A stretch of 64,000 nucleotides of DNA from Saxibacter everestensis. GTDB taxonomy: Bacteria; Actinomycetota; Actinomycetes; Actinomycetales; Brevibacteriaceae. Shown one piece after another: positions 35,917-45,074 of this stretch (positions within the stretch are counted from its first letter, which is position 1; each line of letters begins with the position of its first letter). Below the pieces are notes generated by a model. It made no database searches and was not told where the DNA came from. It saw only the letters and a list, made by a program, of their open reading frames with translations. A program made the translations under genes and the position numbers. The stretch is taken from assembly GCF_025787225.1 (NCBI RefSeq), contig NZ_CP090958.1:959856-1023855 (forward strand), written 5' to 3'.

Positions 35917-36591
35917 ATGTTCGTACTGACGATTGACCAGCGAAACAGCCGGGACAGTGCCGATCGTGTTCCGGAACTGCTCGACGTGCTGAACTCCGGG
36001 GAGTGGGTCGGCGCAATTCCATTTGAACGCACGGTCGGCGATGAGGTGCAGGGCGTCGTTCTGCACGCCGATGCCGCCGTCGACATAACCCTGCAGCTTC
36101 TGCAGCAGGGCGACTGGTACGTCGGGATCGGGATCGGGACGATCGATTCCCCGATGCCCACCTCGAGCCGGGAAGCCCGGGGAGCAGCATTCGTTGCCGC
36201 GCGCGATGCCGTCGAAGCGGCGAAGGACGAACGCAATGGTGTGCCCGTCGCGGTCCGATCTCTGCCCGACGACATGGCCGAAGTGGATCAGACGGCACTG
36301 AGCACCGTGGACGCACAGGCCGTGCTGCGCCTCCTGGGTCGGCTCGTGCAGGAAAGAAGCGAGGCGCAATGGCGTGTCGTCAATCTGATTCGCAAGAAGC
36401 TGGGCGATGGTCGATATGAGACAGTCAGAGGCCGGCAGAAGACCGCGGCGAAGGCGCTGGGCATAACACCGCAGGCGGTGAGCAAATCGCTCAGTACCTC
36501 CGGCTGGACCGAAGAAGAGGCCGGACGGATTGCCGCCGGCCGGGTACTGGCGGCAGTGCGTGCGCGAGCTGACGATGAAGGAGAAAGCTAA
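35917..36591 (+). CDS. SatD family protein (DNA-binding type)
   Basis: A 224-residue protein matching the SatD family: the N-terminal VLTIDQRNSRDSADRVPELLDVL and the GDEVQGV core fit it, and a C-terminal helix-turn-helix (about 165-195, KTAAKALGITPQAVSKSL) suggests DNA binding. SatD was named from streptococcal acid tolerance; the biochemical role is not known. ATG 35917 follows GAGGATGGA; longer in-frame starts lack a ribosome site. It is joined to a small membrane protein by a one-base overlap (TAATG), so the pair is surely coexpressed. Confidence 0.7.
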   Translation: MFVLTIDQRNSRDSADRVPELLDVLNSGEWVGAIPFERTVGDEVQGVVLHADAAVDITLQLLQQGDWYVGIGIGTIDSPMPTSSREARGAAFVAARDAVEAAKDERNGVPVAVRSLPDDMAEVDQTALSTVDAQAVLRLLGRLVQERSEAQWRVVNLIRKKLGDGRYETVRGRQKTAAKALGITPQAVSKSLSTSGWTEEEAGRIAAGRVLAAVRARADDEGES

Positions 36592-36980
36592 TGGATGTCG
36601 TCGTGGCGCTAATCGCGGTGACCGTGTCCGGCGTCCTCGGCTGGCCGGTGACTGCAGCCTTCCTGCAGATAGCCACGTCGCGGGACGCCGCTGGTATCGA
36701 CACCATTGTGGGATCGGACCCGGCGCCATCGGAAGCGGCAGAACGTGAGGTGCTCCGCGGTGGCCTGTGGATCGGGATTCTGGAGCGGCTCGCGGTGACC
36801 ATAGCTATTCTTGCTGGCTATCCGGAAGCGATTGCCTTCGTCATCGCGGTGAAGGGACTTGGCCGCTTCGCCGAGCTGAAGAACACAGTGGGCGCAGCAG
36901 AGCGCTTCATCATCGGAACGCTCGCCTCGCTGCTCTGGGCCACCGCGATCGGCGTGCTGACCCGATGGCTGTTCATCTAA
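36591..36980 (+). CDS. Membrane protein paired with SatD
   Basis: A 129-residue protein with hydrophobic segments at about 3-27, 58-85 and 105-127. No enzyme motif is visible. Its start overlaps the satD stop by one base, after AAGGAGAAAG inside satD, so the two probably act together. I recall SatD genes with a membrane-protein partner in other actinobacteria, but the function is not known. Confidence 0.65.
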   Translation: MDVVVALIAVTVSGVLGWPVTAAFLQIATSRDAAGIDTIVGSDPAPSEAAEREVLRGGLWIGILERLAVTIAILAGYPEAIAFVIAVKGLGRFAELKNTVGAAERFIIGTLASLLWATAIGVLTRWLFI

Positions 36981-37054
36981 AGAAAATAACTGGCGCGATG
37001 ACGGAAGACGTCCTTAGAGTCGGATTACGGACCGACAGCGAGGAGGGGAATGAC

Positions 37055-37120
37055 ATGACTGTGCTCAACGACTTACCGCAAAAAGCCATAGTCGTTTCCC
37101 GTGACGCCCGCCAGCGGTAG
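37055..37120 (+). CDS. Possible 21-residue small protein
   Basis: A short ORF (MTVLNDLPQKAIVVSRDARQ and one more Arg) with a very strong ribosome site GGAGGGG seven bases upstream. The frame is open further back to ATG 36998, giving a 40-residue version. It lies between the SatD pair and rsgA. No homologue is recognised. The good ribosome site is the only support. Confidence 0.25.
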   Translation: MTVLNDLPQKAIVVSRDARQR

Positions 37121-37161
37121 AAGGACGTTCGGGGAACACCACCACATGCCTGGAGTTCCTC

Positions 37162-38220
37162 ATGTCTCTCATCGATTACGGCTGGACGCCAGACGTCCAG
37201 AGCCGATTCATCCGCATCTCGTCCGGCGCAGACCGTCTCGCCCGGGTGACCCGCGTCGACCGGTCCCGGCTACAGGTTGCCGGCGACACCGGCCTGGAGC
37301 CGGCAACTCAATACTCTGTGGCCGGCCGCCGCGCCGGCTTCGACGCCGCCCTGGCCACCGGTGACTGGGTGGCCCTGTGTGACGACCCAGACGAAGGGCC
37401 CGTCGTCGTGGGCCTGGTCGAGCGAACCTCCGTGCTTGAGCGCCGCCGCGCGCTCGATGGGCTCACCGAATCTCAGCTGATCGCCGCCAACGTGGATGTC
37501 GTCGCCATCGTCGTGCCGCTGGACCGGCCGATATCGGACAATGGCGTGGAACGCGTCATCGCAACAGTGTGGGACAGCGGCGCCGTTCCGCTGATCGTGC
37601 TCAGCAAGACCGACCTGGGCAGCGGTGGCGAACAGGCCGCCATCGCCCGGGTCGCCGCAGGGGTGGACATTGTGCCGACATCGGCACACGCCAGAGAAGG
37701 CATCGCCGAACTGCGCGCCCGGCTACAGCCCGGACAGACGGCGGTCTTCTTCGGCCAATCCGGGGTCGGGAAGTCGAGCCTCATCAACGCACTGGTGGGC
37801 GCCGAGGTTCAACCAACCAAGGACGTGCGGGAGGCCGACCACCGCGGGCGGCACACCACGACCGCGCGCGAGCTGATCCCACTGCCCGGCGGCGCGGTGC
37901 TGATGGACACGCCCGGAATCCGCAGCCTCGGGCTCTGGGATGCCGGTGACGGCATCGCCGGATCGTTCGCCGACATCGAGGACCTGGCACGACGTTGCCG
38001 CTTCACCGATTGCGCCCACGACAGCGAGCCGGGGTGTGCCGTCCGGCAGGCGATCGAGCACGGAGGGCTCACCGAGCGCCGCTACCAGAGCTACCGGAAA
38101 CTGCAGCGCGAGCTGGATTACCTCAACGACAGGAAGGACGAACGAGCCAGACGGCAGAAAGCCCGCGAGTTCCAGAAGCTGGCGAAGGCCGCGAACGCCG
38201 ACAAGCCGCGCAAGCGGTAA
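37162..38220 (+). CDS. rsgA: RsgA-type circularly permuted GTPase
   Basis: A 352-residue GTPase of the RsgA/YjeQ family, which checks late 30S maturation. The permuted order is visible: G4 (SKTDLG), G5 (PTSAH), G1 (GQSGVGKSSL), then G3 (DTPGIRSLG). The zinc finger has Cys and His in CRFTDCAHDSEPGC. The N terminus (YGWTPDVQSRF) fits the branch found as an extra copy in several actinobacteria rather than the usual copy beside aroA, and here it lies between truB and ribF. ATG 37162 follows CTGGAG. Confidence 0.88.
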   Translation: MSLIDYGWTPDVQSRFIRISSGADRLARVTRVDRSRLQVAGDTGLEPATQYSVAGRRAGFDAALATGDWVALCDDPDEGPVVVGLVERTSVLERRRALDGLTESQLIAANVDVVAIVVPLDRPISDNGVERVIATVWDSGAVPLIVLSKTDLGSGGEQAAIARVAAGVDIVPTSAHAREGIAELRARLQPGQTAVFFGQSGVGKSSLINALVGAEVQPTKDVREADHRGRHTTTARELIPLPGGAVLMDTPGIRSLGLWDAGDGIAGSFADIEDLARRCRFTDCAHDSEPGCAVRQAIEHGGLTERRYQSYRKLQRELDYLNDRKDERARRQKAREFQKLAKAANADKPRKR

Positions 38221-38239
38221 GCAGCCTGCCCAAAGCGCT

Positions 38240-38290
38240 GGGCGCGTCGGGCGTCGGGCGGGCCGGGCGCTGGGCGGGCCGGGCACAGGG
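38240..38290 (+). repeat. G-quadruplex-like tract between rsgA and ribF
   Basis: Nine GGG runs within 51 bp are separated by loops of 1-6 bases. Part of it is a 16-bp unit (GGGCGGGCCGGGC plus three variable bases) in two copies. It lies on the coding strand of ribF. Confidence 0.6.
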
Positions 38291-38306
38291 CGCGCTGGCA
38301 CTAGGT

Positions 38307-38336
38307 GCGCTGGGCGGCACGATCGCCGCCCGGCGC
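38307..38336 (+). terminator. GC-rich hairpin before ribF
   Basis: GGGCGGC (38312-38318) and GCCGCCC (38325-38331) pair around ACGATC, extended by GCGC arms on each side. There is no T-run. It may end rsgA transcription or act as an mRNA structure. Confidence 0.4.
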
Positions 38337-38412
38337 GCCTGCCGTTCCAGGCTGGCAGGTACGATCAACACGCTGAAGTCGTGCGTAAACGTGTCCAGAA
38401 AGAGGGTCGGGC

Positions 38413-39411
38413 GTGAAATTGTTCCGGGAGCTCGCGGAGATACCCGCGGATTTCGGTCCGTCAGCCGTGACAATCGGCAACTTCGATGGCGTGCACCTTG
38501 GCCACCAGAAGGTGCTCGGCGAGATCGTTGCGGACGCCCGGTCGCGAGGACAGTCTTCGATTGCCATCACCTTCGATCCGCACCCGGCCCTCGTGCACCG
38601 CCCGGACGATGCGCCGGAGCTGATCACCGGCTTGTCCGAGAAGATCAGACGGCTCGAGGCCACCGGCCTTGACGCTGTCCTGGTGCAGACCTACACCCTG
38701 GAACTAGCCCGAAACTCGCCGGAAGATTACGTGAAAGCGGTCTTCGTCGAGGCGCTGAATGCGGCGACTGTCGTGGTCGGCCGCGATGTGCGATTCGGCT
38801 GGGAAAACACCGGCGACCTCGCGACGATGCGCGCGCTCGGTGAGAAGTACGGATTCGTCGTCGAGGTGATCGACGATCTCGGCTCGTACGCTGAAGGGAT
38901 CGGCGACGATCTGCTGCCCTCCGGCGGACGGTGGTCGTCGACCCAGATTCGTCAGTTGCTGAGTGAGGGCGATGCCGGAGCCGCCGCAACGATGCTCGGC
39001 CGTCCGCATGTCGTCAGCGGCACAGTGGTGCACGGCGACGCCCGAGGGCGGGATCTGGGTTTCCCCACCGCGAATCTCGGCGAGGACACCGAGGGCCTGG
39101 TTCCGGCCGACGGCGTGTACGCCGGCTGGATCACGCTCGATGATGAAAAGCAGCGCCATCCCGCGGCGATTTCGGTCGGCACCAATCCCACATTCGAGGG
39201 CAACCGCCGCAGGGTGGAGGCGCACGTCATCGATCGTTCGGACGCAGACGTGATGGATTTCGATCTGTACGGGCGGGTGATGACGGTCGAGTTCGTCGCG
39301 CATCTTCGTCCGATGGTCGCTTACAAGGGACTTGAACCGCTGGTAGAGCAGATGACCAGCGATGTCGGCGAGACCCGAGAAGTCCTTGGGCTGCGCAGCG
39401 GCAAGGATTAG
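38413..39411 (+). CDS. ribF: Riboflavin kinase/FAD synthetase RibF
   Basis: A bifunctional 332-residue enzyme that phosphorylates riboflavin and adenylylates FMN. The N-terminal FAD synthetase domain has TIGNFDGVHLGHQ (nucleotidyl transfer) and SSTQIR (about 180-185). The C-terminal flavokinase domain has GRDLGFPTANL and GVYAGWI. GTG 38413 follows GAGGGTCGG. It leads into rpsO, which is the usual order in actinobacteria. Confidence 0.95.
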   Translation: MKLFRELAEIPADFGPSAVTIGNFDGVHLGHQKVLGEIVADARSRGQSSIAITFDPHPALVHRPDDAPELITGLSEKIRRLEATGLDAVLVQTYTLELARNSPEDYVKAVFVEALNAATVVVGRDVRFGWENTGDLATMRALGEKYGFVVEVIDDLGSYAEGIGDDLLPSGGRWSSTQIRQLLSEGDAGAAATMLGRPHVVSGTVVHGDARGRDLGFPTANLGEDTEGLVPADGVYAGWITLDDEKQRHPAAISVGTNPTFEGNRRRVEAHVIDRSDADVMDFDLYGRVMTVEFVAHLRPMVAYKGLEPLVEQMTSDVGETREVLGLRSGKD

Positions 39412-39529
39412 CGGTGCCAAGGCTCGCGCTGATAGTCTGTTAGCTGCCGTTTGATCGGCCGCGGTTCCATAGTGCTCAGGGCGAAAGCGACAGACCTGGG
39501 CGCCGCGCAACGACTTCTCAGGAGAAATC

Positions 39530-39799
39530 ATGGCACTTGCCGCTGACGTAAAGCAGCAGATCATCAACGAATACGCTACCCATGAAGGCGACACCGGTTC
39601 TCCGGAAGTCCAGATCGCCGTTCTGACGAAGCGCATTAAAGACCTGACCGAGCACTTCAAGGAGCACAAGCACGACCACCACTCACGTCGTGGCCTGCTT
39701 CTCCTGGTCGGCCAGCGCAAGCGCCTGCTGGGCTACCTCCAGAAGGTAGACATCGAGCGCTACCGTGCGCTGATCGCCCGCCTCGGCCTGCGTCGCTAA
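39530..39799 (+). CDS. rpsO: 30S ribosomal protein S15
   Basis: S15 (89 residues) binds the central domain of 16S rRNA early in assembly. The conserved [14 protein letters not shown] and [21 protein letters not shown] blocks are present. ATG 39530 follows AGGAGAA. A terminator hairpin follows at 39814-39847, ahead of pnp. The 118-bp leader may hold a regulatory RNA structure, but I see none with confidence. Confidence 0.97.
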   Translation: MALAADVKQQIINEYATHEGDTGSPEVQIAVLTKRIKDLTEHFKEHKHDHHSRRGLLLLVGQRKRLLGYLQKVDIERYRALIARLGLRR

Positions 39800-39813
39800 A
39801 TAAAAACACGTTG

Positions 39814-39847
39814 TGAAGACGGCTACGTAGATTCGTAGCCGTCTTCA
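39814..39847 (+). terminator. Terminator after rpsO
   Basis: TGAAGACGGCTACG and CGTAGCCGTCTTCA form a perfect 14-bp stem with a 6-base loop. It is followed by TTCGTT rather than a strict T-run, yet is one of the best-formed hairpins in the window. Confidence 0.8.
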
Positions 39848-40027
39848 TTCGTTAGAGTGGAAAGTAACGAGCCCATCCGGGCTTAACGCATCGAGCGACG
39901 ATGCCACCTCGCACACCGGTCCTCGGTAGTGGCCTCCGGAAGCAGTGAAAGCTTGAGCTCCGTGGGTCTCGATCGAAGACCGGAACCAAGACGGAAGTGG
40001 CACGAGCCTCGATGGCGACAAGCAACT

Positions 40028-40046
40028 GCGCGCCTCGCCGGCGCGC
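40028..40046 (+). promoter_or_regulatory. Hairpin in the pnp leader
   Basis: GCGCGCC, TCGCC loop, GGCGCGC: a perfect 7-bp stem that ends 18 bases before the TTG start of pnp. In other bacteria PNPase controls its own mRNA through a leader stem; whether this one serves that role is unknown. The rest of the 39848-40064 leader holds no gene. Confidence 0.4.
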
Positions 40047-40064
40047 CAACGAACGGAGCATGAC

Positions 40065-42305
40065 TTGGGTCTGAACCCTGAATCCGCCGTTGCCGTCCTT
40101 GATAACGGACGCTTCGGAAAACACACTATTCGCTTCGAGACCGGCCGACTGGCCCAGCAGGCAGCAGGATGCGCCGCCGCTTACCTCGACGATGAAACGA
40201 TGCTGCTCTCGGCGACCGCCGTTGGCAAGCACCCGAAAGACAACTTCGACTTCTTCCCGCTGACGGTCGACGTCGAGGAGCGGATGTACGCTGCCGGCCG
40301 GATCCCCGGATCCTTCTTCCGCCGCGAGGGACGTCCGTCAACCGACGCGATCCTGACCTGCCGGTTGATCGACCGACCGCTGCGCCCGTCCTTCGTTTCG
40401 GGACTGCGCAACGAGGTCCAGGTCGTCATCACAGTGATGGCGATGCACCCGGACCACCTGTACGACGTGCTGGCGATCAACGCCGCGTCGATGTCGACGC
40501 AGCTTTCCGGCCTGCCGTTCTCCGGTCCTATCGGTGGCGTGCGAGTCGCCCTGATCGAAGACCAGTGGGTTGCGTTCCCGAACCACTCGGATCTGGAAAA
40601 CGCCGTGTTCGACATGGTTGTTGCCGGCCGGGTCGTCGGTGACGACGTCGCGATCATGATGGTCGAGGCCGAGGCAACCGACAACTCGTGGAACCTGATC
40701 AAGGAAAACGGTGCCACCGCACCGACTGAAGAGATCGTGGCACAGGGGCTCGAAGCCTCGAAGCCGTTCATCCGCGAACTGGTCCGGGCGCAGGCAGAGC
40801 TTGCGGAACGTGCCGCCAAGCCGGTCGCCGAGTACCCGCGCTTCCTCGACTACCAGGATGACGTGTATCAGGCGGTTGAATCCGCCGCTCATGACGAACT
40901 CGCCGCGGCATTCCAGATCGCCGACAAGCAGGAGCGCGACGACAAGTCCGACGAGATCAAGGCGCGCGTCCTTGAGCAGCTCGCAGGGCAGTTCGAAGGC
41001 CGCGAGAAGGAAATCTCCGGTGCGTTCAAGGGCCTGACCAAGAAGGTCGTGCGTAAGCGGATTCTCACCGAGCAGGTCCGGATCGACGGCCGTGGGCTGA
41101 CCGACATCCGTCCGCTGACAGCCGAGGTCGGCGTCCTTCCGCGGGTGCACGGATCGGCGATCTTCGAGCGCGGCGAAACCCAGATCCTGGGCGTGACAAC
41201 GCTCAACATGTTGAAGATGGAACAGCAGATCGATTCGCTGGCGCCGGTTACCCGCAAGCGGTACATGCATAACTACAACTTCCCGCCATACTCGACCGGT
41301 GAGACCGGCCGGGTCGGAAGCCCGAAGCGTCGCGAAATCGGTCACGGTGCGCTTGCGGAGCGTGCCCTGGTTCCGGTTCTGCCGACCCGCGAAGAATTCC
41401 CGTACGCGATCCGTCAGGTATCGGAGGCACTCAGCTCCAACGGCTCGACGTCGATGGGTTCTGTCTGCGCGTCGACGCTCGGCCTGCTGAACGCCGGTGT
41501 GCCGCTGCGCGCTCCTGTCGCCGGTATCGCGATGGGCCTGGTTTCCGATGTTGTCGAGACCGAGTCCGGTCCACAGACGGCTTACGCCGCGCTGACCGAC
41601 ATCCTCGGCGCCGAAGACGCATTCGGCGATATGGACTTCAAGGTCGCAGGTACCTCTGAGTTCGTCACGGCAATCCAGCTCGATACCAAGCTGGACGGAA
41701 TCCCGGCATCGGTTCTGGCTGCCGCGCTGACCCAGGCGCGCGAGGCACGCCTGTCCATCCTGGATGTGCTCAACGGCGCGATCTCAGCTCCGGGCGAAAT
41801 GGCTGTCACCGCTCCTCGGATCATCTCGGTGAAGATCCCGGTCGACAAGATCGGCGAGGTTATCGGGCCTAAGGGCAAGATGATCAACCAGATCCAGGAA
41901 GACACCGGCGCCGACATCTCGATCGAAGATGACGGAACCGTTCTGATCGGAGCAACGGACGGGGATTCGGCTGAAGCAGCCCGCGCCGCCGTGAACGCGA
42001 TCGCCAACCCGCAGGTCCCCGAGGTCGGCGAACGCTACCTCGGCACCGTCGTGAAGACCACCAGCTTTGGTGCCTTCATCTCGCTGACTCCGGGCAAGGA
42101 CGGCCTGCTGCACATCTCTGAGATGCGCAAGCTGGTTGACGGCAAGCGCGTCGATAACGTCGATGACGTTGTCGGTGTCGGCCAGAAAATCCAGGTCGAG
42201 ATCACCAAGGTGGACGATCGCGGCAAGCTGTCGCTGTCGCCTGTCGTCGCCGATGGTTCGGCAGACGAGTCTGCCGATTCCGCGGCCGAAGGCGCCGACG
42301 CGTAA
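40065..42305 (+). CDS. pnp: Polynucleotide phosphorylase
   Basis: PNPase (746 residues), a 3'-5' exoribonuclease that degrades RNA with phosphate. Two RNase PH-like domains (about 15-150 and 340-560) surround a helical linker, then KH (about 585-650, with [21 protein letters not shown]-type sequence) and S1 (about 655-725) domains. TTG 40065 is chosen from an ACGGAGC ribosome site; the nearby ATG at 40060 is out of frame. A short acidic tail ends the protein. The M16 peptidase gene starts at the next base after its stop. Confidence 0.96.
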   Translation: MGLNPESAVAVLDNGRFGKHTIRFETGRLAQQAAGCAAAYLDDETMLLSATAVGKHPKDNFDFFPLTVDVEERMYAAGRIPGSFFRREGRPSTDAILTCRLIDRPLRPSFVSGLRNEVQVVITVMAMHPDHLYDVLAINAASMSTQLSGLPFSGPIGGVRVALIEDQWVAFPNHSDLENAVFDMVVAGRVVGDDVAIMMVEAEATDNSWNLIKENGATAPTEEIVAQGLEASKPFIRELVRAQAELAERAAKPVAEYPRFLDYQDDVYQAVESAAHDELAAAFQIADKQERDDKSDEIKARVLEQLAGQFEGREKEISGAFKGLTKKVVRKRILTEQVRIDGRGLTDIRPLTAEVGVLPRVHGSAIFERGETQILGVTTLNMLKMEQQIDSLAPVTRKRYMHNYNFPPYSTGETGRVGSPKRREIGHGALAERALVPVLPTREEFPYAIRQVSEALSSNGSTSMGSVCASTLGLLNAGVPLRAPVAGIAMGLVSDVVETESGPQTAYAALTDILGAEDAFGDMDFKVAGTSEFVTAIQLDTKLDGIPASVLAAALTQAREARLSILDVLNGAISAPGEMAVTAPRIISVKIPVDKIGEVIGPKGKMINQIQEDTGADISIEDDGTVLIGATDGDSAEAARAAVNAIANPQVPEVGERYLGTVVKTTSFGAFISLTPGKDGLLHISEMRKLVDGKRVDNVDDVVGVGQKIQVEITKVDDRGKLSLSPVVADGSADESADSAAEGADA

Positions 42306-43640
42306 GTGGCCGACAACGCACCGGTAACGCTGTCCGCGGAGGACGGAGCTGTAGTCAAGCGCTCCGTCCTCCCGGGCGGCGTTCGTGTTCTGACCGAATC
42401 CATGCCCGGTCTGCTATCGGCGTCGGTAGGTTTCTGGGTCGGGATCGGTTCCCGCGATGAAACCGACGGGCACCTGGGCTCGACCCATTTCCTGGAACAT
42501 CTGTTGTTCAAGGGCACCGCCGAGCGCACCGCGATGGACATCGCGAGTTCCTTCGACGCTGTTGGCGGTGAGGTCAACGCCGCGACTGGCAAGGAGCACA
42601 CCTGTTACTACGCACGTGTGCTTGCCGAAGACCTGCCGATGGCAATCGAGACAATTGCCGATATGGTCGCCGCCTCGAAGCTCGACGGCCAGGAGCTAGA
42701 CAATGAGCGGGGCGTCATCCTCGAAGAGCTGGCCATGAACGACGACGATCCGTCGGATGTCGTACATGAGCGTTTCGCGCTGGCGGTGCTGGGCGAGCAT
42801 CCGCTGGGCAGGCCGATCGGCGGAACCGCGGAGACCATTACGGCCGTGCCGCGCGAGGCCGTGTGGGAGCATTACCGGCAAAATTACGTTCCGCACGAGA
42901 TCGTGGTGTCCGCCGCGGGCGGCCTCGACCATGACGAGGTATGCCGCCTGGTCCAGGAAGGCTTGGAACGAGCCGGCTGGACGCTTGACGAAGCGGAAAC
43001 GCCCAAGGTCCGGCCCCGGCCCGAACTGCCGCTTGTTCCCGCCGAAGGCAGCACGGAACTGGTTGTCCGGCCGACCGAACAGGCCAATATCGTGCTCGGC
43101 TGTGCCGGTCTGACCGCAACCTCGCCGAAACGATTCACCATGAGCGTGTTGAACGCAGTGCTCGGCGGCGGAATGTCGTCGCGGCTCTTCCAGGAAATCC
43201 GGGAAAAGCGCGGCCTCGCGTACACCACCTACTCTTTTGCCGCCGGCTACTCGGATACCGGGTACTTCGGCATCTACGCGGGCTGCACCCCGGCGAAATC
43301 CGAGGAAGTGCTGCGACTTATCGACGCCGAGTGGAAGAAGCTCGCGCAAGAGGTCGTCAACGCAGAAGAACTCGAACGTGCCGTTGGCCAGCTGGCAGGC
43401 GGGATAGTTCTTGCCCTCGAGGACTCGGGCTCACGGATGAACCGCCTGGGCCGCGGCGAACTCGTTCGGGGCGAGTACGAAGACCTTGCCTGGGTACTCG
43501 AACAGATCCGTTCGGTAACACCTGAGGACGTCCGCGAGCTGGCATCGGAGTTGTACTTCCGTCCCCGCAGCCTCAGCCTTGTCGGGCCGTTCGAAGACGC
43601 CTCCGTCTATGAGCTTGCCGCAGGTCTGAAGCACCAATAG
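42306..43640 (+). CDS. M16 family zinc peptidase
   Basis: A 444-residue M16 peptidase, the family of pitrilysin and processing proteases. The inverted zinc motif HFLEH is at residues 61-65, and the later Glu ligand lies in the RGVILEELAMNDDDP block. The second half-domain (about 240-444) includes RLFQEIREKRGLAYTTYSF, typical of the paired inactive domain. GTG 42306 follows directly on the pnp stop, an arrangement found in most actinobacteria. The substrate is unknown. Confidence 0.9.
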   Translation: MADNAPVTLSAEDGAVVKRSVLPGGVRVLTESMPGLLSASVGFWVGIGSRDETDGHLGSTHFLEHLLFKGTAERTAMDIASSFDAVGGEVNAATGKEHTCYYARVLAEDLPMAIETIADMVAASKLDGQELDNERGVILEELAMNDDDPSDVVHERFALAVLGEHPLGRPIGGTAETITAVPREAVWEHYRQNYVPHEIVVSAAGGLDHDEVCRLVQEGLERAGWTLDEAETPKVRPRPELPLVPAEGSTELVVRPTEQANIVLGCAGLTATSPKRFTMSVLNAVLGGGMSSRLFQEIREKRGLAYTTYSFAAGYSDTGYFGIYAGCTPAKSEEVLRLIDAEWKKLAQEVVNAEELERAVGQLAGGIVLALEDSGSRMNRLGRGELVRGEYEDLAWVLEQIRSVTPEDVRELASELYFRPRSLSLVGPFEDASVYELAAGLKHQ

Positions 43641-43649
43641 GGTTTTCGA

Positions 43650-44960
43650 ATGGGCACTCGCCAGCGCGGAATCAGCAGGCGCTCTGCACTGATCGCCGCC
43701 GGCGTTGTCGGCGCGGGCCTTACCGGCGCGGGATTCGGCTGGTATCGCGGCGTGCCGCGACAGGTGGCGCTTCGATCGGCTACCGCCGCGTTCACCGGTC
43801 CCGGCAGCCGCGCCCTGGTCGACACTGCCGACGTTGCTGCGTTGTATCCCGGCAGCCGTGTACTGCGTTCAGCCGTCGGCGCGGAACGTCTGCTCAGGCA
43901 GGAGCAGGAGTGGTTCGCCACTGGTGCTGACTGGACACTGCGGCCCGGCCGGCACGCAGACCTGCTGCGCTGCGCACTACTTGACCTTCGGGTTCTGCTA
44001 CTGCCCAATGGCGCCGCGCTGGCTGGCTGGTCATCGCCGTGGCGCTACGTCTGGCCGCGTGACGCTGCCTTTGCCGCCGCAGCGCTCTCGGCGACCGGTC
44101 ATCTTGACGACGCGTGCCGGGTGCTGCAGTTTCTGGACAGTAACCTGCCCGATGAGGGCTGGCTGGAATCCCGATACCGCCCGGACGGGTCGGGCACGCC
44201 GGATGCTCGCGCCAAACAGCTGGACAGTTTTGGCTGGGTGCTGTGGTCCGCCGGGCAGCTCGCCGCCGATTGGCCCGGTGACGCCGCGGAGCTGTTGCAG
44301 CCTGTCGCATCACTGCTCCGGCACTGTGCCGCGGGCAGTATCGCCGCGGTCGATAATGAGGACGCGCTTCCGCCGCCGTCACCCGACTATTGGGAGAAAC
44401 GCGAGTTCACCCAGACGCTCGGCATAGCCGCACCCCTGCTGGCCGGACTGCGAACGGCGGCGAAAGTCCTGCCGATGCTTGGCTCGGCCGCCCTCGGCAC
44501 CGAGGCAACCCGGGCAGCATACCGGCTGCAGACCGCCATCCACGGCCGATACGGAGCAGACGGGTACCCGCGCAGCCTGGGACGCCGCGCCCGCGACACC
44601 TCGGTTGCCTTCCTGCTGCCGCCGTTTGCCGACACCGTGCATCCGGATGTCGCGAAGGCGGCCGCAGCGGCCCGGTTCGGGATGGCGCGCCCGGCCGGCG
44701 GAATCGCACCGGGGGAGTCCTGGCCGCAGGACGGCGTGAGCTGGACGCCGCAAACCGCGCTCTTCGGACTCACAGATGCCGCAATGGGCGACCGAACCAA
44801 GGCAATCGCGACGCTCGACTGGCTGAGCGAGCACAGAACCAGCGCCGGCTCGCTGCCGGAGAAGGTGCTGTTCGACGGTTCCCCGGCAGACGTCGCGCCA
44901 CTGAGCTGGACGGCATCGACGGTGCTGCTGACCCTAGCCAAGCTGCGCAAACTGACCTGA
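43650..44960 (+). CDS. GH15-like glycosidase with Tat-type signal
   Basis: A 436-residue protein with a twin-arginine-like start (SRRSALIAAGVVGAGLTGAG), so probably exported. The body has the six-hairpin (alpha/alpha)6 pattern of GH15 glucoamylase/trehalase relatives: WRYVWPRDAAFAAAAL (an acid/base-type region), QLDSFGWVLWSAGQL, and LPEKV followed by PADVAPLSWTASTVLL at the C terminus, near the usual site of the catalytic base. The substrate is not known; plausible targets are alpha-glucans or trehalose. It follows the M16 gene by 10 bp and is convergent with the TAXI gene. Confidence 0.7.
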   Translation: MGTRQRGISRRSALIAAGVVGAGLTGAGFGWYRGVPRQVALRSATAAFTGPGSRALVDTADVAALYPGSRVLRSAVGAERLLRQEQEWFATGADWTLRPGRHADLLRCALLDLRVLLLPNGAALAGWSSPWRYVWPRDAAFAAAALSATGHLDDACRVLQFLDSNLPDEGWLESRYRPDGSGTPDARAKQLDSFGWVLWSAGQLAADWPGDAAELLQPVASLLRHCAAGSIAAVDNEDALPPPSPDYWEKREFTQTLGIAAPLLAGLRTAAKVLPMLGSAALGTEATRAAYRLQTAIHGRYGADGYPRSLGRRARDTSVAFLLPPFADTVHPDVAKAAAAARFGMARPAGGIAPGESWPQDGVSWTPQTALFGLTDAAMGDRTKAIATLDWLSEHRTSAGSLPEKVLFDGSPADVAPLSWTASTVLLTLAKLRKLT

Positions 44961-44985
44961 GCGCTTTCATCCGGCCCCTTTCACC

Positions 44986-45057
44986 CGAAACGGTCCGCTC
45001 TCTGCCTGAGTGCGGCGGCCATGTCCACCGGTTTCGGGGAGAAACCGGACCGTTTCG
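44986..45057. terminator. Two-layer hairpin between convergent genes
   Basis: An outer 12-bp inverted repeat (CGAAACGGTCCG at 44986-44997 with CGGACCGTTTCG at 45046-45057) encloses an inner 8-bp hairpin CCGGTTTC/GAAACCGG (45028-45048). The arms overlap by a few bases, so the two stems compete. Placement between convergent stops suits a bidirectional terminator. Confidence 0.6.
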
Positions 45058-45074
45058 CGGTTAACCGGGCCAGG

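Noticed and set aside
35434-36729. A 431-codon minus-strand frame over satD
   Set aside because: The plus-strand SatD frame has family motifs and a ribosome site, and the minus frame overlaps the secreted-protein gene out of frame.
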